64,000 bases of DNA, taken from Dyella sp. AtDHG13. Its GTDB lineage: Bacteria; Pseudomonadota; Gammaproteobacteria; Xanthomonadales; Rhodanobacteraceae. How positions within the stretch are numbered: the stretch's first letter is position 1; the number at the start of each line of letters is the position of its first letter. This document shows, piece after piece, positions 34,527-43,357 of the stretch. Location: contig NZ_QICJ01000003.1 in assembly GCF_003201105.1 (NCBI RefSeq), positions 124,001-188,000 on the forward strand. The letters run 5' to 3'. The notes under the pieces are model-generated. The model had not been told where the DNA came from. It saw only the letters and a list, made by a program, of their open reading frames with translations, and made no database searches. A program made the position numbers and the translations under genes.

Positions 34527-35387
34527 ATGACCCGCAGCATGACGGCTTATGCCTCCGCCGAGACGACTGGCCCCGCCGGCACGCTCAGCTGCGAGCTGCG
34601 CACGGTCAATCACCGCTACCTGGAACTGAGCCCGCGCCTGCCCGACGAACTGCGCGTGTTCGAGCCTGCCCTGCGCGAGCGCATCGCGGCCAGGCTGTCG
34701 CGCGGCAAGGTGGACGTCACCGTGCGCCTGCGCGGCGAAGCCCGCGCCGAGTCGCTGCAGGTCAACGCCACGGCGCTGGCGCGGCTTTCCGAGCTGGCGC
34801 TGGACCTGGAAGCGCGCTTCCCCCGCATGAACATCGAGTTCACCGAGCTGCTGCGCTTCCCGGGCGTGCTGCAGCAGTCGGACGTGGATCCCGACGTGCT
34901 GCAGGCCGCCTTGCTCGACGTGCTCGACCGCGCGCTCGACGCGCTCACCGCCACCCGCGAACGCGAAGGCGCCAAGCTGGCGGCCCTGCTCAAGGAGCGG
35001 CTCGACGCCATCGAGCGCATCGTGGCCGACGTGCGCAGCTTCATGCCGCAGATCCGCGAGGGCCTGCGCGCCCGCCTGGAATCGCGCCTGGCCGACCTCA
35101 AGCAGCCCGCCGACCCGGGCCGGCTGGAGCAGGAACTGGTGCTGCAGATCACCCGCAGCGATGTCGACGAGGAACTGGATCGCCTGACCACGCACATTGC
35201 CGAAACGCGCCGCGTGCTGGGCACGAAGGAGCCGGTCGGCCGCCGCCTGGATTTCCTCATGCAGGAATTCAACCGCGAAGCGAACACGCTCGGTTCCAAG
35301 GCCGTGGACGTGCGCAGCACCAATGCCGCCGTCGAGCTGAAGGTGCTGATCGAACAGATGCGCGAGCAGGTGCAGAACATCGAATGA
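34527..35387 (+). CDS. yicC: YicC/YloC family endoribonuclease
   Basis: 286 residues. The family hallmarks are MTRSMTAYASAE at the start, SCELRTVNHRYLELSPRLPDELR (cited as ELRTVNHRYLE), SRGKVDVTVRL, and GRRLDFLMQEFNREANTLGSKA close to the C-terminus. YicC-type proteins are RNases that affect small-RNA and mRNA turnover. The chosen ATG begins exactly at the conserved N-terminus. It is divergent from rph with about 70 bp between starts. Confidence 0.93.
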   Translation: MTRSMTAYASAETTGPAGTLSCELRTVNHRYLELSPRLPDELRVFEPALRERIAARLSRGKVDVTVRLRGEARAESLQVNATALARLSELALDLEARFPRMNIEFTELLRFPGVLQQSDVDPDVLQAALLDVLDRALDALTATREREGAKLAALLKERLDAIERIVADVRSFMPQIREGLRARLESRLADLKQPADPGRLEQELVLQITRSDVDEELDRLTTHIAETRRVLGTKEPVGRRLDFLMQEFNREANTLGSKAVDVRSTNAAVELKVLIEQMREQVQNIE

Positions 35388-35449
35388 CGCCCGAGGATGT
35401 CCGCGCTCCGGCCTGAGTAGCCGAGGCGCGGGAACCGCGCGGGGTTTCC

Positions 35450-35962
35450 TCAGGCCTTTGCCGTCGCTTGGGCGGCTTCCTCATTCTTGCCGCCTTGCAG
35501 GGCGAGTTGCGTGAGCTTCTTGTCGGTGGCCTTTTCTTCCTCCAGCGTTTCCTTGAGCAGCGGGATGGCGTCGTCGTAGCCCAGCTGCTTGGCCAGGGCC
35601 AGCAAGGTGCCATAGGCCGCGATCTCGTAGTGCTCCACTTTCTGCGCGCCGGCGATGAGGGCGGCATCGCGCAGCGGACCTTCGGCGATGCTGTCGATGA
35701 CGTCGCGGCCTTCCTCGACCAGACCCTCCATCGCCGCGCATTTCATGCGCTTGAGTCGGATCTGCAGCGCCTCGACCACCTGATCGATGCGCTCCACCTG
35801 GCCTTGCGTTTCTTCGGCGTGGCTCTGGAATGCGCCGGATAGCTCCTCCGCCGATGCGGCGCGCGACAGGCGGGGCAGCGCGCGTGTCAGCTGCTTTTCG
35901 GCGCTGTAGATGTCCGACAGCTCGTGCACGAACAGTTCTTCAATCGTCTTGATGGATGCCAT
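35450..35962 (-). CDS. Ferritin-like DUF892 family protein (YciE/YciF-like)
   Basis: 170 residues. MASIKTIEELFVHELSDIYSAEKQLTRALPRLSRAA begins the domain (cited as LFVHELSDIYSAEKQL); further di-iron-type helices carry EETQGQVERIDQV and AQKVEHYEIAAYGTLLALAKQLG. The E-x-x-x-x-x-x-H spacing fits a four-helix ferritin-like fold. Related proteins are stress-induced; the role is unproved. GGAGAACCCC precedes the ATG at 35962. The Ala/Lys-rich end (QATAKA) is typical. Neighbouring genes also look stress-related. Confidence 0.87.
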   Translation of the reverse strand: MASIKTIEELFVHELSDIYSAEKQLTRALPRLSRAASAEELSGAFQSHAEETQGQVERIDQVVEALQIRLKRMKCAAMEGLVEEGRDVIDSIAEGPLRDAALIAGAQKVEHYEIAAYGTLLALAKQLGYDDAIPLLKETLEEEKATDKKLTQLALQGGKNEEAAQATAKA

Positions 35963-36264
35963 GGGGTTCTCCGGAAGAGGGTTGGATTCCCGTGGAAAGC
36001 TTGGTTGCGTCGCAGTGAGTTCACGGACTGCGAAGTGTTTGCTTGGCGTGCAGGCCGTGATGTTCTGCTCGCGTTGCTGCAGCGCTTCTCCGTGACGGTG
36101 CGCGAACATGGCTCGAAGCCACGGCCTCTTTCTCGCCGCTTTCCGAATTTCTTGCGCGGCCATGACGAATGTGGCGCCGCTCTTCATGCCTGCCTCACGA
36201 CGACACGTACAGGGATGGACAAGACTCCAACGCGCCTTTGACGCGAAGACCCGCGGGAGCAACC

Positions 36265-36426
36265 ATGAACGAGCAACACCGACCAGCCAAACACGAGTCC
36301 GGCGACCGCAACCAGAACGAGGTCGCCGACAAGGATGCCGAACAGCAGCGGGAGCGCGACAGGAAAATCAACGAAGGCGAAGAGCGCACCGCGCGTGATG
36401 CGGATCGCGACATGGGCAAGCGTTAG
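36265..36426 (+). CDS. Small highly charged hypothetical protein, 53 aa
   Basis: MNEQHRPAKHESGDRNQNEV followed by a stretch dense in Asp, Glu, Lys and Arg (KDAEQQRERDRKINEGEERT) and ending DMGKR. No hydrophobic core is evident, so it is probably disordered. It lies between the divergent DUF892 gene and the PQQ dehydrogenase. Its start is preceded by GGGAGCAACC. It could be a small stress-response protein or a chance frame; no family is recognised. Confidence 0.45.
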   Translation: MNEQHRPAKHESGDRNQNEVADKDAEQQRERDRKINEGEERTARDADRDMGKR

Positions 36427-36461
36427 CGTTCCCTTCGCACATCAGCACGGGAGCTTACGCC

Positions 36462-38933
36462 ATGGCTACATCGGCTTCCCCGCCGTCTGCGCGACCTTGG
36501 ATCACCGCGCTCGTGTTCGCCGTGATCGGCGCCTGGCTGCTGGTCGGCGGCATCTGGCTGCTTGTCCTCGGGGGATCACCCTATTACGCGGTGTCTGGAG
36601 CCGTCACGGTGCTGAGCACTTGGCTGCTGTGGGCGCGGCGGCGGGCGGGCGCATGGCTCTATGGCGTCGTCTGGTTGGGTACGGTGGTCTGGTCGCTGTT
36701 CGAGAGCGGGCTCAACTTCTGGTACCTGGAACCCCGGCTGCTCGTGCCGACGCTGCTGTTGATCTGGCTATGGTTGCCGCCGGTGCAGCGCAAGCTGGTC
36801 GGCGCCGCGCCGCATGCATCACGCCAGGCCGCCACGGCCATCGTATGCGTTGCGTTCTGCGTGCTCCTTGGCGGATTGGCCGCGAGCGTTGGAGCAGTCC
36901 ATGCGCCGCAGAGCGACGGCGACGAGGTACGCAACGGTGCCGACAGCGATGTGCCCGACGCGGACTGGCCTTTTTACGGCCGCACGCCACGCGGCGACCG
37001 GTTCACGCCGCTCGATCAGATCACCACGGCCAACGTGTCCGAACTCGAACCGGCGTGGACGTATCGAACGGGCGACCTGCCGTATCCGACCGACAAGAAG
37101 AACCATCACGAATTCAATTTCGAGGCGACGCCGATCAAGATTGGCGACAGCCTTTACCTGTGCACGCCGCATAGCCATGTGATTGCGCTGGACCCGGTGA
37201 CCGGCAAGGCGCGCTGGACCTTCGACCCGCACGCCGACACCAGCGAGAACGCGTACGTCAATTGCCGGGGCGTTTCGTACTACCGCGCGCCGGCAGGCAC
37301 CGACTGTCCCGAGCGCATCATCGCCCCGATTGCGGATGCGCGCCTCGTTGCGCTGGATGCCCGCACCGGCAAGCCCTGCGAGGGATTCGGCGAGCATGGT
37401 TTCGTCTCGTTGACGCGGTACCTCGCGCCGATGGGCAAGGGGTTTCATTTCGTCAGTTCGCCGCCGCTGGTGATCAAGGACCGCGTGATCCTGGGCGGAT
37501 GGATTTATGACGGGCAGGCGGAAAACGAACCCTCCGGTGCGGTGCGCGCGTTCGATCCCATCACTGGGGCGCTGGTGTGGGCATGGGACGTGGGAAAGCC
37601 GGGAGAGGTCGCGCATCCGGACGCAGGCGATGTGCTGACGCGCGGTACGCCGAACGCGTGGGGCGTGTACACGGCGGACGAAGCGCTCGGGCTAGTCTAC
37701 CTGCCCACCGGGAACGCGGTACCCGACTACTACGGGGCGAACCGGCGGCCGTTCGACGAAAAATATTCCAGCAGCGTCGTTGCGCTGGACATCGAAAGCG
37801 GCGCGCCACGCTGGCACTTCCAGACGCTGCATCACGATCTGTGGGACATGGACGTACCCATCGGCCCGTCCCTGGTCGATCTGCCCGACGGCGCGGGGCA
37901 TGTCGTGCCCGCGCTGGTGCAGACCACCAAGCGAGGCGAACTCTTCCTGCTGGATCGGCGCGATGGCCATCCGCTTGCCGAGGTGACGGAAAAGCCGGCG
38001 CCGCAGGACGGGCTTCCGGGCGATCACGTGGCGCCGACGCAACCGTATTCGGTAGGCATGCCATCGTTCGCGCCGCCACGCATCCGCGAGCGCGATGCCT
38101 GGGGCGCGACCCTGCTGGATCAGCTGGTGTGCCGCATCCAGTTCCGCAGCATGCATTACGAAGGCGCCTACACGCCCATCACCACCCGCAAGACGCTGGT
38201 CTATCCCGCCTTCGACGGCATCGTCGACTGGCAGGGCGGGTCGATCGATCCGGTGCGCCATTGGCTGGTGGTCAACACCAGCTTCATACCGTTCGTCGCG
38301 CAGTCGTTTCCTCGCAAGAAACCCGAGCAGAGCGGCGACATCCCCACGTGGAACGGTCAGGGCACGCCGCCGCACGCCAAGGATTTCGAGTGGAACCCGC
38401 AATACGGCACGCCTTACGCCACCAAGGTGGAACCCTGGCTCAATCCGCTGGGCGTGCCGTGCAAGGCGCCGCCGTGGGGCCAGATGGCGGCGGTGGATCT
38501 GACATCCCGGCGCATCGTGTGGCAGCACGACGTCGGTACCACGCGCGACACCGGGCCGTTCGGCCTGCACGTCAACCTGCCGCTGCCCACCGGCATCTTC
38601 AATATCGGCGGCAACATCATCACGGCGGGCGGACTGGTGTTCATGGGCGCCACGGCGGACGACTACCTGCGTGCCTTCGACGTAAGCACGGGCAAGGAAC
38701 TGTGGCGCGCCAGGCTGCCGGCCGGCGGTCAGGCCACGCCCATGAGCTACGAAGGCGCGGACGGGCGGCAATACATCGTGATCTCCGCAGGCGGCCATGG
38801 CGGCTTGCGCACGCGATCAGGTGACTACGTGGTGGCTTACGCGCTGCCCGCGTCGCGTGCGCCGGTGAAGCGAAAGAAGCGCATCGCGGCCGCGACCACG
38901 CCGCCGGTGGTTTCCATCACGCCCGTGCCATGA
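36462..38933 (+). CDS. gcd: Membrane-bound PQQ-dependent glucose/quinate/shikimate dehydrogenase
   Basis: 823 residues. About four or five membrane helices occupy the first 150 residues, then a PQQ beta-propeller begins at WPFYGRTPRGDRFTPLDQI. Repeated propeller motifs include VIALDPVTGKARW, SSPPLVIKDRVILGG, DMDVPIGPSLVDLP and ITAGGLVFMGATADDYLRAFD. This is the Gcd/QuiA layout: the enzyme oxidises a sugar or quinate in the periplasm and reduces ubiquinone. The substrate cannot be told from sequence, so gcd is a family-level symbol. GGGAG precedes the ATG. PQQ synthesis genes are not in the window. Confidence 0.85.
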   Translation: MATSASPPSARPWITALVFAVIGAWLLVGGIWLLVLGGSPYYAVSGAVTVLSTWLLWARRRAGAWLYGVVWLGTVVWSLFESGLNFWYLEPRLLVPTLLLIWLWLPPVQRKLVGAAPHASRQAATAIVCVAFCVLLGGLAASVGAVHAPQSDGDEVRNGADSDVPDADWPFYGRTPRGDRFTPLDQITTANVSELEPAWTYRTGDLPYPTDKKNHHEFNFEATPIKIGDSLYLCTPHSHVIALDPVTGKARWTFDPHADTSENAYVNCRGVSYYRAPAGTDCPERIIAPIADARLVALDARTGKPCEGFGEHGFVSLTRYLAPMGKGFHFVSSPPLVIKDRVILGGWIYDGQAENEPSGAVRAFDPITGALVWAWDVGKPGEVAHPDAGDVLTRGTPNAWGVYTADEALGLVYLPTGNAVPDYYGANRRPFDEKYSSSVVALDIESGAPRWHFQTLHHDLWDMDVPIGPSLVDLPDGAGHVVPALVQTTKRGELFLLDRRDGHPLAEVTEKPAPQDGLPGDHVAPTQPYSVGMPSFAPPRIRERDAWGATLLDQLVCRIQFRSMHYEGAYTPITTRKTLVYPAFDGIVDWQGGSIDPVRHWLVVNTSFIPFVAQSFPRKKPEQSGDIPTWNGQGTPPHAKDFEWNPQYGTPYATKVEPWLNPLGVPCKAPPWGQMAAVDLTSRRIVWQHDVGTTRDTGPFGLHVNLPLPTGIFNIGGNIITAGGLVFMGATADDYLRAFDVSTGKELWRARLPAGGQATPMSYEGADGRQYIVISAGGHGGLRTRSGDYVVAYALPASRAPVKRKKRIAAATTPPVVSITPVP

Positions 38934-39134
38934 CCGAACGGCGACAGCACGCATCCACTCATGCGAACTCGACCATGCCGCGCTAACGGCAAGCGGCGTT
39001 CGCTTTCACAAACATGCAAACATGTTTCATGAGTGCCTGACGCCAGGTCTTCACGCCATTGGTCAAGCTAAGCCCGTGATCGCGACGCGCACAGCGGTTG
39101 CAACTTCCTTATCGGGTGCGCTTGAGGTGACGAC

Positions 39135-39326
39135 ATGGCGAATACCAATCAGGGCAATCGTGGCGGAGACCATGCATCCCACGAGCAACACGTCAAGGCT
39201 GGCCAGCAGAGCCACAAGAATCAGGAAGGCAAGCAGGCCAGTTCGGGCAGTGGCTCGAGCGGCCAGCGCGGCGGCAGCCACGAGCAGCATGTGAAGGCAG
39301 GTCAGCAGAGCCACAAGAACGACTGA
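39135..39326 (+). CDS. Small hydrophilic protein with a duplicated 15-residue repeat
   Basis: 63 residues. SHEQHVKAGQQSHKN occurs at residues 15-29 and again at 48-62, separated by a Ser/Gly/Gln-rich linker (EGKQASSGSGSSGQRGG). There is no hydrophobic segment. The composition (Gly, His, Gln, Lys) resembles KGG/YciG-like stress-induced hydrophilic proteins, though the exact KGG motif is absent. AGGTGACGAC precedes the ATG and a terminator follows. Its neighbours, DUF892 and formaldehyde dehydrogenase, also suggest a stress context. Confidence 0.7.
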   Translation: MANTNQGNRGGDHASHEQHVKAGQQSHKNQEGKQASSGSGSSGQRGGSHEQHVKAGQQSHKND

Positions 39327-39332
39327 CCGGCG

Positions 39333-39359
39333 GGGGCGGTCCTTCCGGGCCGCCCCTTT
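39333..39359 (+). terminator. Rho-independent terminator after the repeat protein
   Basis: GGGGCGGTCC (39333-39342), loop TTCC, GGGCCGCCCC (39347-39356), then TTT. One T-G pair lies in the stem. Confidence 0.65.
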
Positions 39360-39464
39360 GCTGTTTGCGATGCATGGCGGGACGCATGACACCTTTCGTG
39401 CCTGTGATGTCTCGAGATCCTCTTCCACGCGCCCAGCGGGCGCAGACATCCAGGAGACAGCGAC

Positions 39465-40604
39465 ATGAGAGCTCTGGTCTACAAAGGGCCGCGCGACGTG
39501 CAGGTCGAGAACGTGCCGGACGCGCGCATCGAAAAGCCCACGGACGCGCTGGTGCGCGTCAGCACCACCAATATCTGCGGCTCTGATCTGCACATGTACG
39601 ACGGCCGCACCAGCGTCGAGTCCGGCCAGGTGCTCGGGCACGAAACGCTGGGCGAGGTGATCGAAGTGGGCGACGCCGTGGATCACGTGAAGGTCGGCGA
39701 CCTGGTCTGCCTGCCATTCAATGTCGCCTGCGGATTCTGCGAGAACTGCGAGCGAGGCCTGACCGGCTTCTGCCTTACCGTGAATCCGGGCAAGGCGGGC
39801 GGCGCCTATGGCTACGCGGAAATGGGCCCGTACCGTGGCGGCCAGGCGGAACTGCTGCGCGTGCCCTATGCCGATTTCAATTGCCTTGTGCTGCCAGAGG
39901 CTGCGCGCGAGCAGCAAAGCGATTACGTGATGCTGGCGGATATTTTCCCCACGGGCTACCACGCCACCGAACTGGCCGGCGTGCTTCCGGGCGAGTCGGT
40001 GGTGATCTATGGCTCAGGCCCGGTCGGCCTGATGGCTGCGTACTCCGCCATGATCAGGGGCGCGGCCAAGGTCTTCGTGGTCGATTCCATCAAGGAACGC
40101 CTGGCGCTGGCCGAGAAGATCGGCGCCATCGCCATCGACGATACCGAAGGCGAGGGCGCGGACCAGGTCGTGGAATGGACGGGCGGCGGCGCGGATCGCG
40201 GCTGCGAATGCGTGGGCTACCAGTGCTTCAACTGCAAAGGGCACGAGGTGCCCAACCTGACGATGAACAACCTGGTGAAGGCGGTGAGGCCAACGGGCGT
40301 CATCGGCGTGGTCGGCGTGTTCATGCCCAAGGATCCCGGCGGCTCCGACGCGCTGGCCAAGGAAGGCAAGATCGCCTTCGATATGGGCCAGTTCTTCAGC
40401 AAGGGACAGCGCATGGGCACCGGCCAGGCCAATGTGAAGGCGTACAACCGCCGACTGTGCAAACTCATCGAGGCTGGCAGGGCGAACCCTTCCTTCATCG
40501 TGTCGCACGAGCTTCCGCTGAAGGACGCGCCGGATGCGTACAAGCACTTCGATGCCCGCGACAAGGGATGGACCAAGATCGTCCTGAAGCCGCAGCAGGG
40601 TTGA
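39465..40604 (+). CDS. fdhA: Glutathione-independent formaldehyde dehydrogenase (zinc alcohol dehydrogenase family)
   Basis: 379 residues. The catalytic zinc site is in NICGSDLHMYDGR (Cys38) and GHETLGEV (His59/Glu60), and the structural zinc cysteines are in CGFCENCERGLTGFC. The NAD fold has YGSGPVGLMAAYSAMIRGA. The inserted region CECVGYQCFNCKGHEVPN and ending HELPLKDAPDAYKHFD match the Pseudomonas formaldehyde dismutase/dehydrogenase group. It probably oxidises formaldehyde or other aldehydes with NAD. AGGAGACAGCGAC precedes the ATG. The gene is monocistronic. Confidence 0.87.
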   Translation: MRALVYKGPRDVQVENVPDARIEKPTDALVRVSTTNICGSDLHMYDGRTSVESGQVLGHETLGEVIEVGDAVDHVKVGDLVCLPFNVACGFCENCERGLTGFCLTVNPGKAGGAYGYAEMGPYRGGQAELLRVPYADFNCLVLPEAAREQQSDYVMLADIFPTGYHATELAGVLPGESVVIYGSGPVGLMAAYSAMIRGAAKVFVVDSIKERLALAEKIGAIAIDDTEGEGADQVVEWTGGGADRGCECVGYQCFNCKGHEVPNLTMNNLVKAVRPTGVIGVVGVFMPKDPGGSDALAKEGKIAFDMGQFFSKGQRMGTGQANVKAYNRRLCKLIEAGRANPSFIVSHELPLKDAPDAYKHFDARDKGWTKIVLKPQQG

Positions 40605-40609
40605 GCGGT

Positions 40610-41479
40610 TTAGCTTGGAAGAGACCGCCGCAGGCGGTCGGCAAGGCGCAGGGCGTCGAAAGGCGCGTCCACGTGCGCGTCGTTGTCGAAATACACATAG
40701 ACATCCCGCGAGCGGCGCACGGGCATACCGTCCCGAACGACAAGATCGCGCTTTGCCGACGTGCCGCCCCGTAGCCAGGATCGAATGCGGCGCGCCCAGC
40801 GTGCCAGCGAGGCGTCATCGTATCGACTGCTGTAGAGGGACTGCTCGCCATGCAACCGCACGTACATGAAACCCGCGGTGACGTCCTGCAGCATCGGCCA
40901 ACGCCCCGCGCCATCCGACACCACGACCGCGACACCGTAGACACGCGCCAGGCGAATAAAGTCCTCGTCCAGGAAACTCGGGTGGCGAACTTCGAGCGCA
41001 TGGCGAAGGCGCTTGCGTGCGAAATTTTTTGGGCAGGGCGTGCGCGCGTGCTGGCGGGCCAGCGCGCAGGCGTCCTCGCCCCGGCGCGGCAGGCCGGCGA
41101 AGAAGGTTTCGATGCGATCGCGTTCGAAGTGGAAGTTCGGCGGCAACTGCCACAGGAACGGCCCCAGTTTTTCCCGCAGCTCCAGCGGGCCCGAGCAAAG
41201 AAACACCGAGAACGGCTGGGCGAGATCCTTCAGGCGCTTCACGTGGGTAAGAAAGCGCGGCGCCTTCACGGCGAAAACGAAGCCGGCGGGCGTGCTCCGG
41301 TACCAGGCGCGGTAATCCTCCGGGCGCTGCAAGCGATAGAAGGACGCATTGAGTTCGATGGAGCGGAACTGGCGCGCGGCGTAGCCAAGCTCGCCATCGA
41401 CGGGGAGATCCTCCGGATAGAACACGCCTCGCCACGTGTCGTAATGCCAGCCGGAAATTCCGATACACAGCATGGCCAT
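40610..41479 (-). CDS. DUF72 domain-containing protein
   Basis: 289 residues from ATG 41479 (MAMLCIGISGWHYDTWRGVFYPE, cited as CIGISGWHYDTW). DUF72 features include FRSIELNASFYRLQ, STPAGFVFAVKAPRFLTHVKRL, ALEVRHPSFLDEDF, FMYVRLHGEQSLYSS and DVYVYFDNDAHVDAPFDA (key VYFDND). The fold is a TIM-barrel-like one (YecE family); biochemical function is unknown. Upstream in-frame residues to 41545 are not conserved. It faces fdhA tail to tail across a 5-bp gap. Confidence 0.88.
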   Translation of the reverse strand: MAMLCIGISGWHYDTWRGVFYPEDLPVDGELGYAARQFRSIELNASFYRLQRPEDYRAWYRSTPAGFVFAVKAPRFLTHVKRLKDLAQPFSVFLCSGPLELREKLGPFLWQLPPNFHFERDRIETFFAGLPRRGEDACALARQHARTPCPKNFARKRLRHALEVRHPSFLDEDFIRLARVYGVAVVVSDGAGRWPMLQDVTAGFMYVRLHGEQSLYSSRYDDASLARWARRIRSWLRGGTSAKRDLVVRDGMPVRRSRDVYVYFDNDAHVDAPFDALRLADRLRRSLPS

Positions 41480-41716
41480 GGTCGAATTCCCGTGCAGATG
41501 GCTCCGTGGTATCAGCCAGGCCCACAGCGCTCCCGGCGTTGACACCGCTTTCTCGTCTCGCTGGCGGCGGCCTCACGAGTGCTTTCGCACGCTCACGCCG
41601 TGACTTCGGTTTAAGGTAATCCCAGTGCACGCGACCCATCCGCGCAATTTGTATCAGCACGCTGTGAAAGGCCGAGCGAACATCTCGCATGCCGCGCGGC
41701 CGGCCATGATCTGCCG

Positions 41717-42295
41717 ATGAACCGCTCCGACCATCGTGCGCTGCTGCTTGTCGACCTCTTCGGCGACTTCCAGTTCGAAGACGGTGAAGCGCTCGCCCGC
41801 GCCTTGAAGGATGCCGCTCCCGGCATTGCAGCGGCTGCGGCGGGCTGTCGCCGGCAGCGCATCCCGGTGGTGTATTGCAACGACAACTTCGGGCGATGGC
41901 ACGATCCGTGGGAGGCCGTGCTGGAGTTCACCGCCCGGGAGGGGAAGGAGGTCTCGGCGGAGCTCCTCGCGCATCTGCGGCCGCAGCCCAGCGATATCGT
42001 CCTGCTGAAATCCCGCCACTCGGCCTTCTACCAGACCCAGCTTCCCGCCCTGCTGGAAGACCTCAAGACCCGCGAACTGGCCGTCGCCGGCGCCGCGACC
42101 GACGCCTGCGTGATGTGCTCGGCGCTGGATGCGCATATGCGCGGCCTGGACGTCCGCGTGCTGGAGGACGCCACCGCGGCAGCGTCCCCCGCGCGTCACG
42201 AGCGCGCGTTGGCGCACCTGCGCGAAAGCCTCGATATCCCGGTACTGCCCCACGTCGCGTGGCTGGGGAGCGCGGCGGCGGCCCCCGCTCGCTAG
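41717..42295 (+). CDS. Isochorismatase-like cysteine hydrolase
   Basis: 192 residues. The catalytic triad is visible as Asp13 (LLLVDLFGDF), Lys98 (IVLLKSRHSAFY) and Cys131 (AGAATDACVMCSALDAHMRG). The family includes nicotinamidases and isochorismatases; the sequence does not show which substrate is used. It is an isolated gene between DUF72 (divergent) and gmk. No operon partner in the ubiquinone or siderophore pathway is next to it. Confidence 0.85.
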   Translation: MNRSDHRALLLVDLFGDFQFEDGEALARALKDAAPGIAAAAAGCRRQRIPVVYCNDNFGRWHDPWEAVLEFTAREGKEVSAELLAHLRPQPSDIVLLKSRHSAFYQTQLPALLEDLKTRELAVAGAATDACVMCSALDAHMRGLDVRVLEDATAAASPARHERALAHLRESLDIPVLPHVAWLGSAAAAPAR

Positions 42296-42516
42296 GAAGC
42301 GACGCAGAAGGAAAGGCGCTGGCCCGACGGGGAAGATGGTCGGGTGCCGGGCGGTATCTGGCTATACTGGGGACTTTCCCGTGAGCTTTCGCTGCCCATG
42401 CCCAGCGCCCCTTCCCGTCGTAGCCCGGGCCGTGCCTGGAGGAAGGTGCAGGGCGTCAAGATGGCGCAGGAAGGCGCTGTTTCCGGGGTTGCCTTGGGTT
42501 TGGGTGCAAACATCGA

Positions 42517-43158
42517 ATGAATACGACCACGCCAGCCGCGGAAAGCGCCGCCTGTACCCTGTTCGTGGTGGCCGCGCCGTCGGGCGCGGGCAAATCGACG
42601 CTGGTCAACGCGCTGCTGGAGCGTGAGCCGTCCATCTCGCTGTCGATCTCGCACACCACCCGGCCGCCGCGTCCTGGCGAGCAGTACGGCCGCCACTATT
42701 TCTTCGTGGAGCGCGAGGCGTTCGAGCAGGAGATCGCCGAAGGCATCTTCCTCGAGCATGCCGAAGTGCACGGCAACCTCTACGGCACCTCGCGCACCAC
42801 GGTTGATACGCTCCTGGCCGAGGGGCGCGACGTGCTGCTGGAAATCGACTGGCAGGGCGCGCGCCAGATCCGCAAGAGCAAGCCCGACTGCGTGAGCGTG
42901 TTCATCCTGCCGCCCTCGCGCGTGGAGCTGGAGCGCCGCCTGCGTGGCCGCGGTTCGGACAGCGCGGACGTGATCGCGCGCCGGCTGCACAACTCGCGCG
43001 AGGAAATCGCCCACGCGCACGAGTTCGACTTCATCATCGTCAACGACCAGTTCGAGACCGCGCTGCAGGACCTGCAATCCATCGTGCGCGCCGTTCGCCA
43101 GCGCTCGGCGCTGCAATGGAAGCGTCATGAGGCGCTGATCCAGGAGCTGCTGGCCTGA
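42517..43158 (+). CDS. gmk: Guanylate kinase
   Basis: 213 residues. The P-loop is APSGAGKST (20-28). GMP-binding stretches are SISHTTRPPRPGEQYGRHYFFV and LEHAEVHGNLYGTS, followed by DVLLEIDWQGARQIR and the lid region RRLRGRGSDSADVIARRL. It phosphorylates GMP to GDP. In related genomes gmk is normally followed directly by rpoZ and spoT; here the mla cluster of about 4.5 kb separates them. ATG 42517 precedes a short variable N-terminus before the P-loop. Confidence 0.95.
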   Translation: MNTTTPAAESAACTLFVVAAPSGAGKSTLVNALLEREPSISLSISHTTRPPRPGEQYGRHYFFVEREAFEQEIAEGIFLEHAEVHGNLYGTSRTTVDTLLAEGRDVLLEIDWQGARQIRKSKPDCVSVFILPPSRVELERRLRGRGSDSADVIARRLHNSREEIAHAHEFDFIIVNDQFETALQDLQSIVRAVRQRSALQWKRHEALIQELLA

Positions 43159-43357
43159 TTCCCGGCCTTTTGCCGTAAGCGTTCGCTCGCGGGCACGGAA
43201 GGCGGGATCGATCCCATGGGCCTGCGCGCCAGGGAACCGTTGACCATCGGCAAGGTCTTGTTTTGTTGGCCATTCCTGAGTCCCCTGACCATGGGCGCAT
43301 GGCCTTCACGCCCCTGTTCGGCTAACTTGCCCACTTTCCCCAGCCCTTGTGCCGCCC

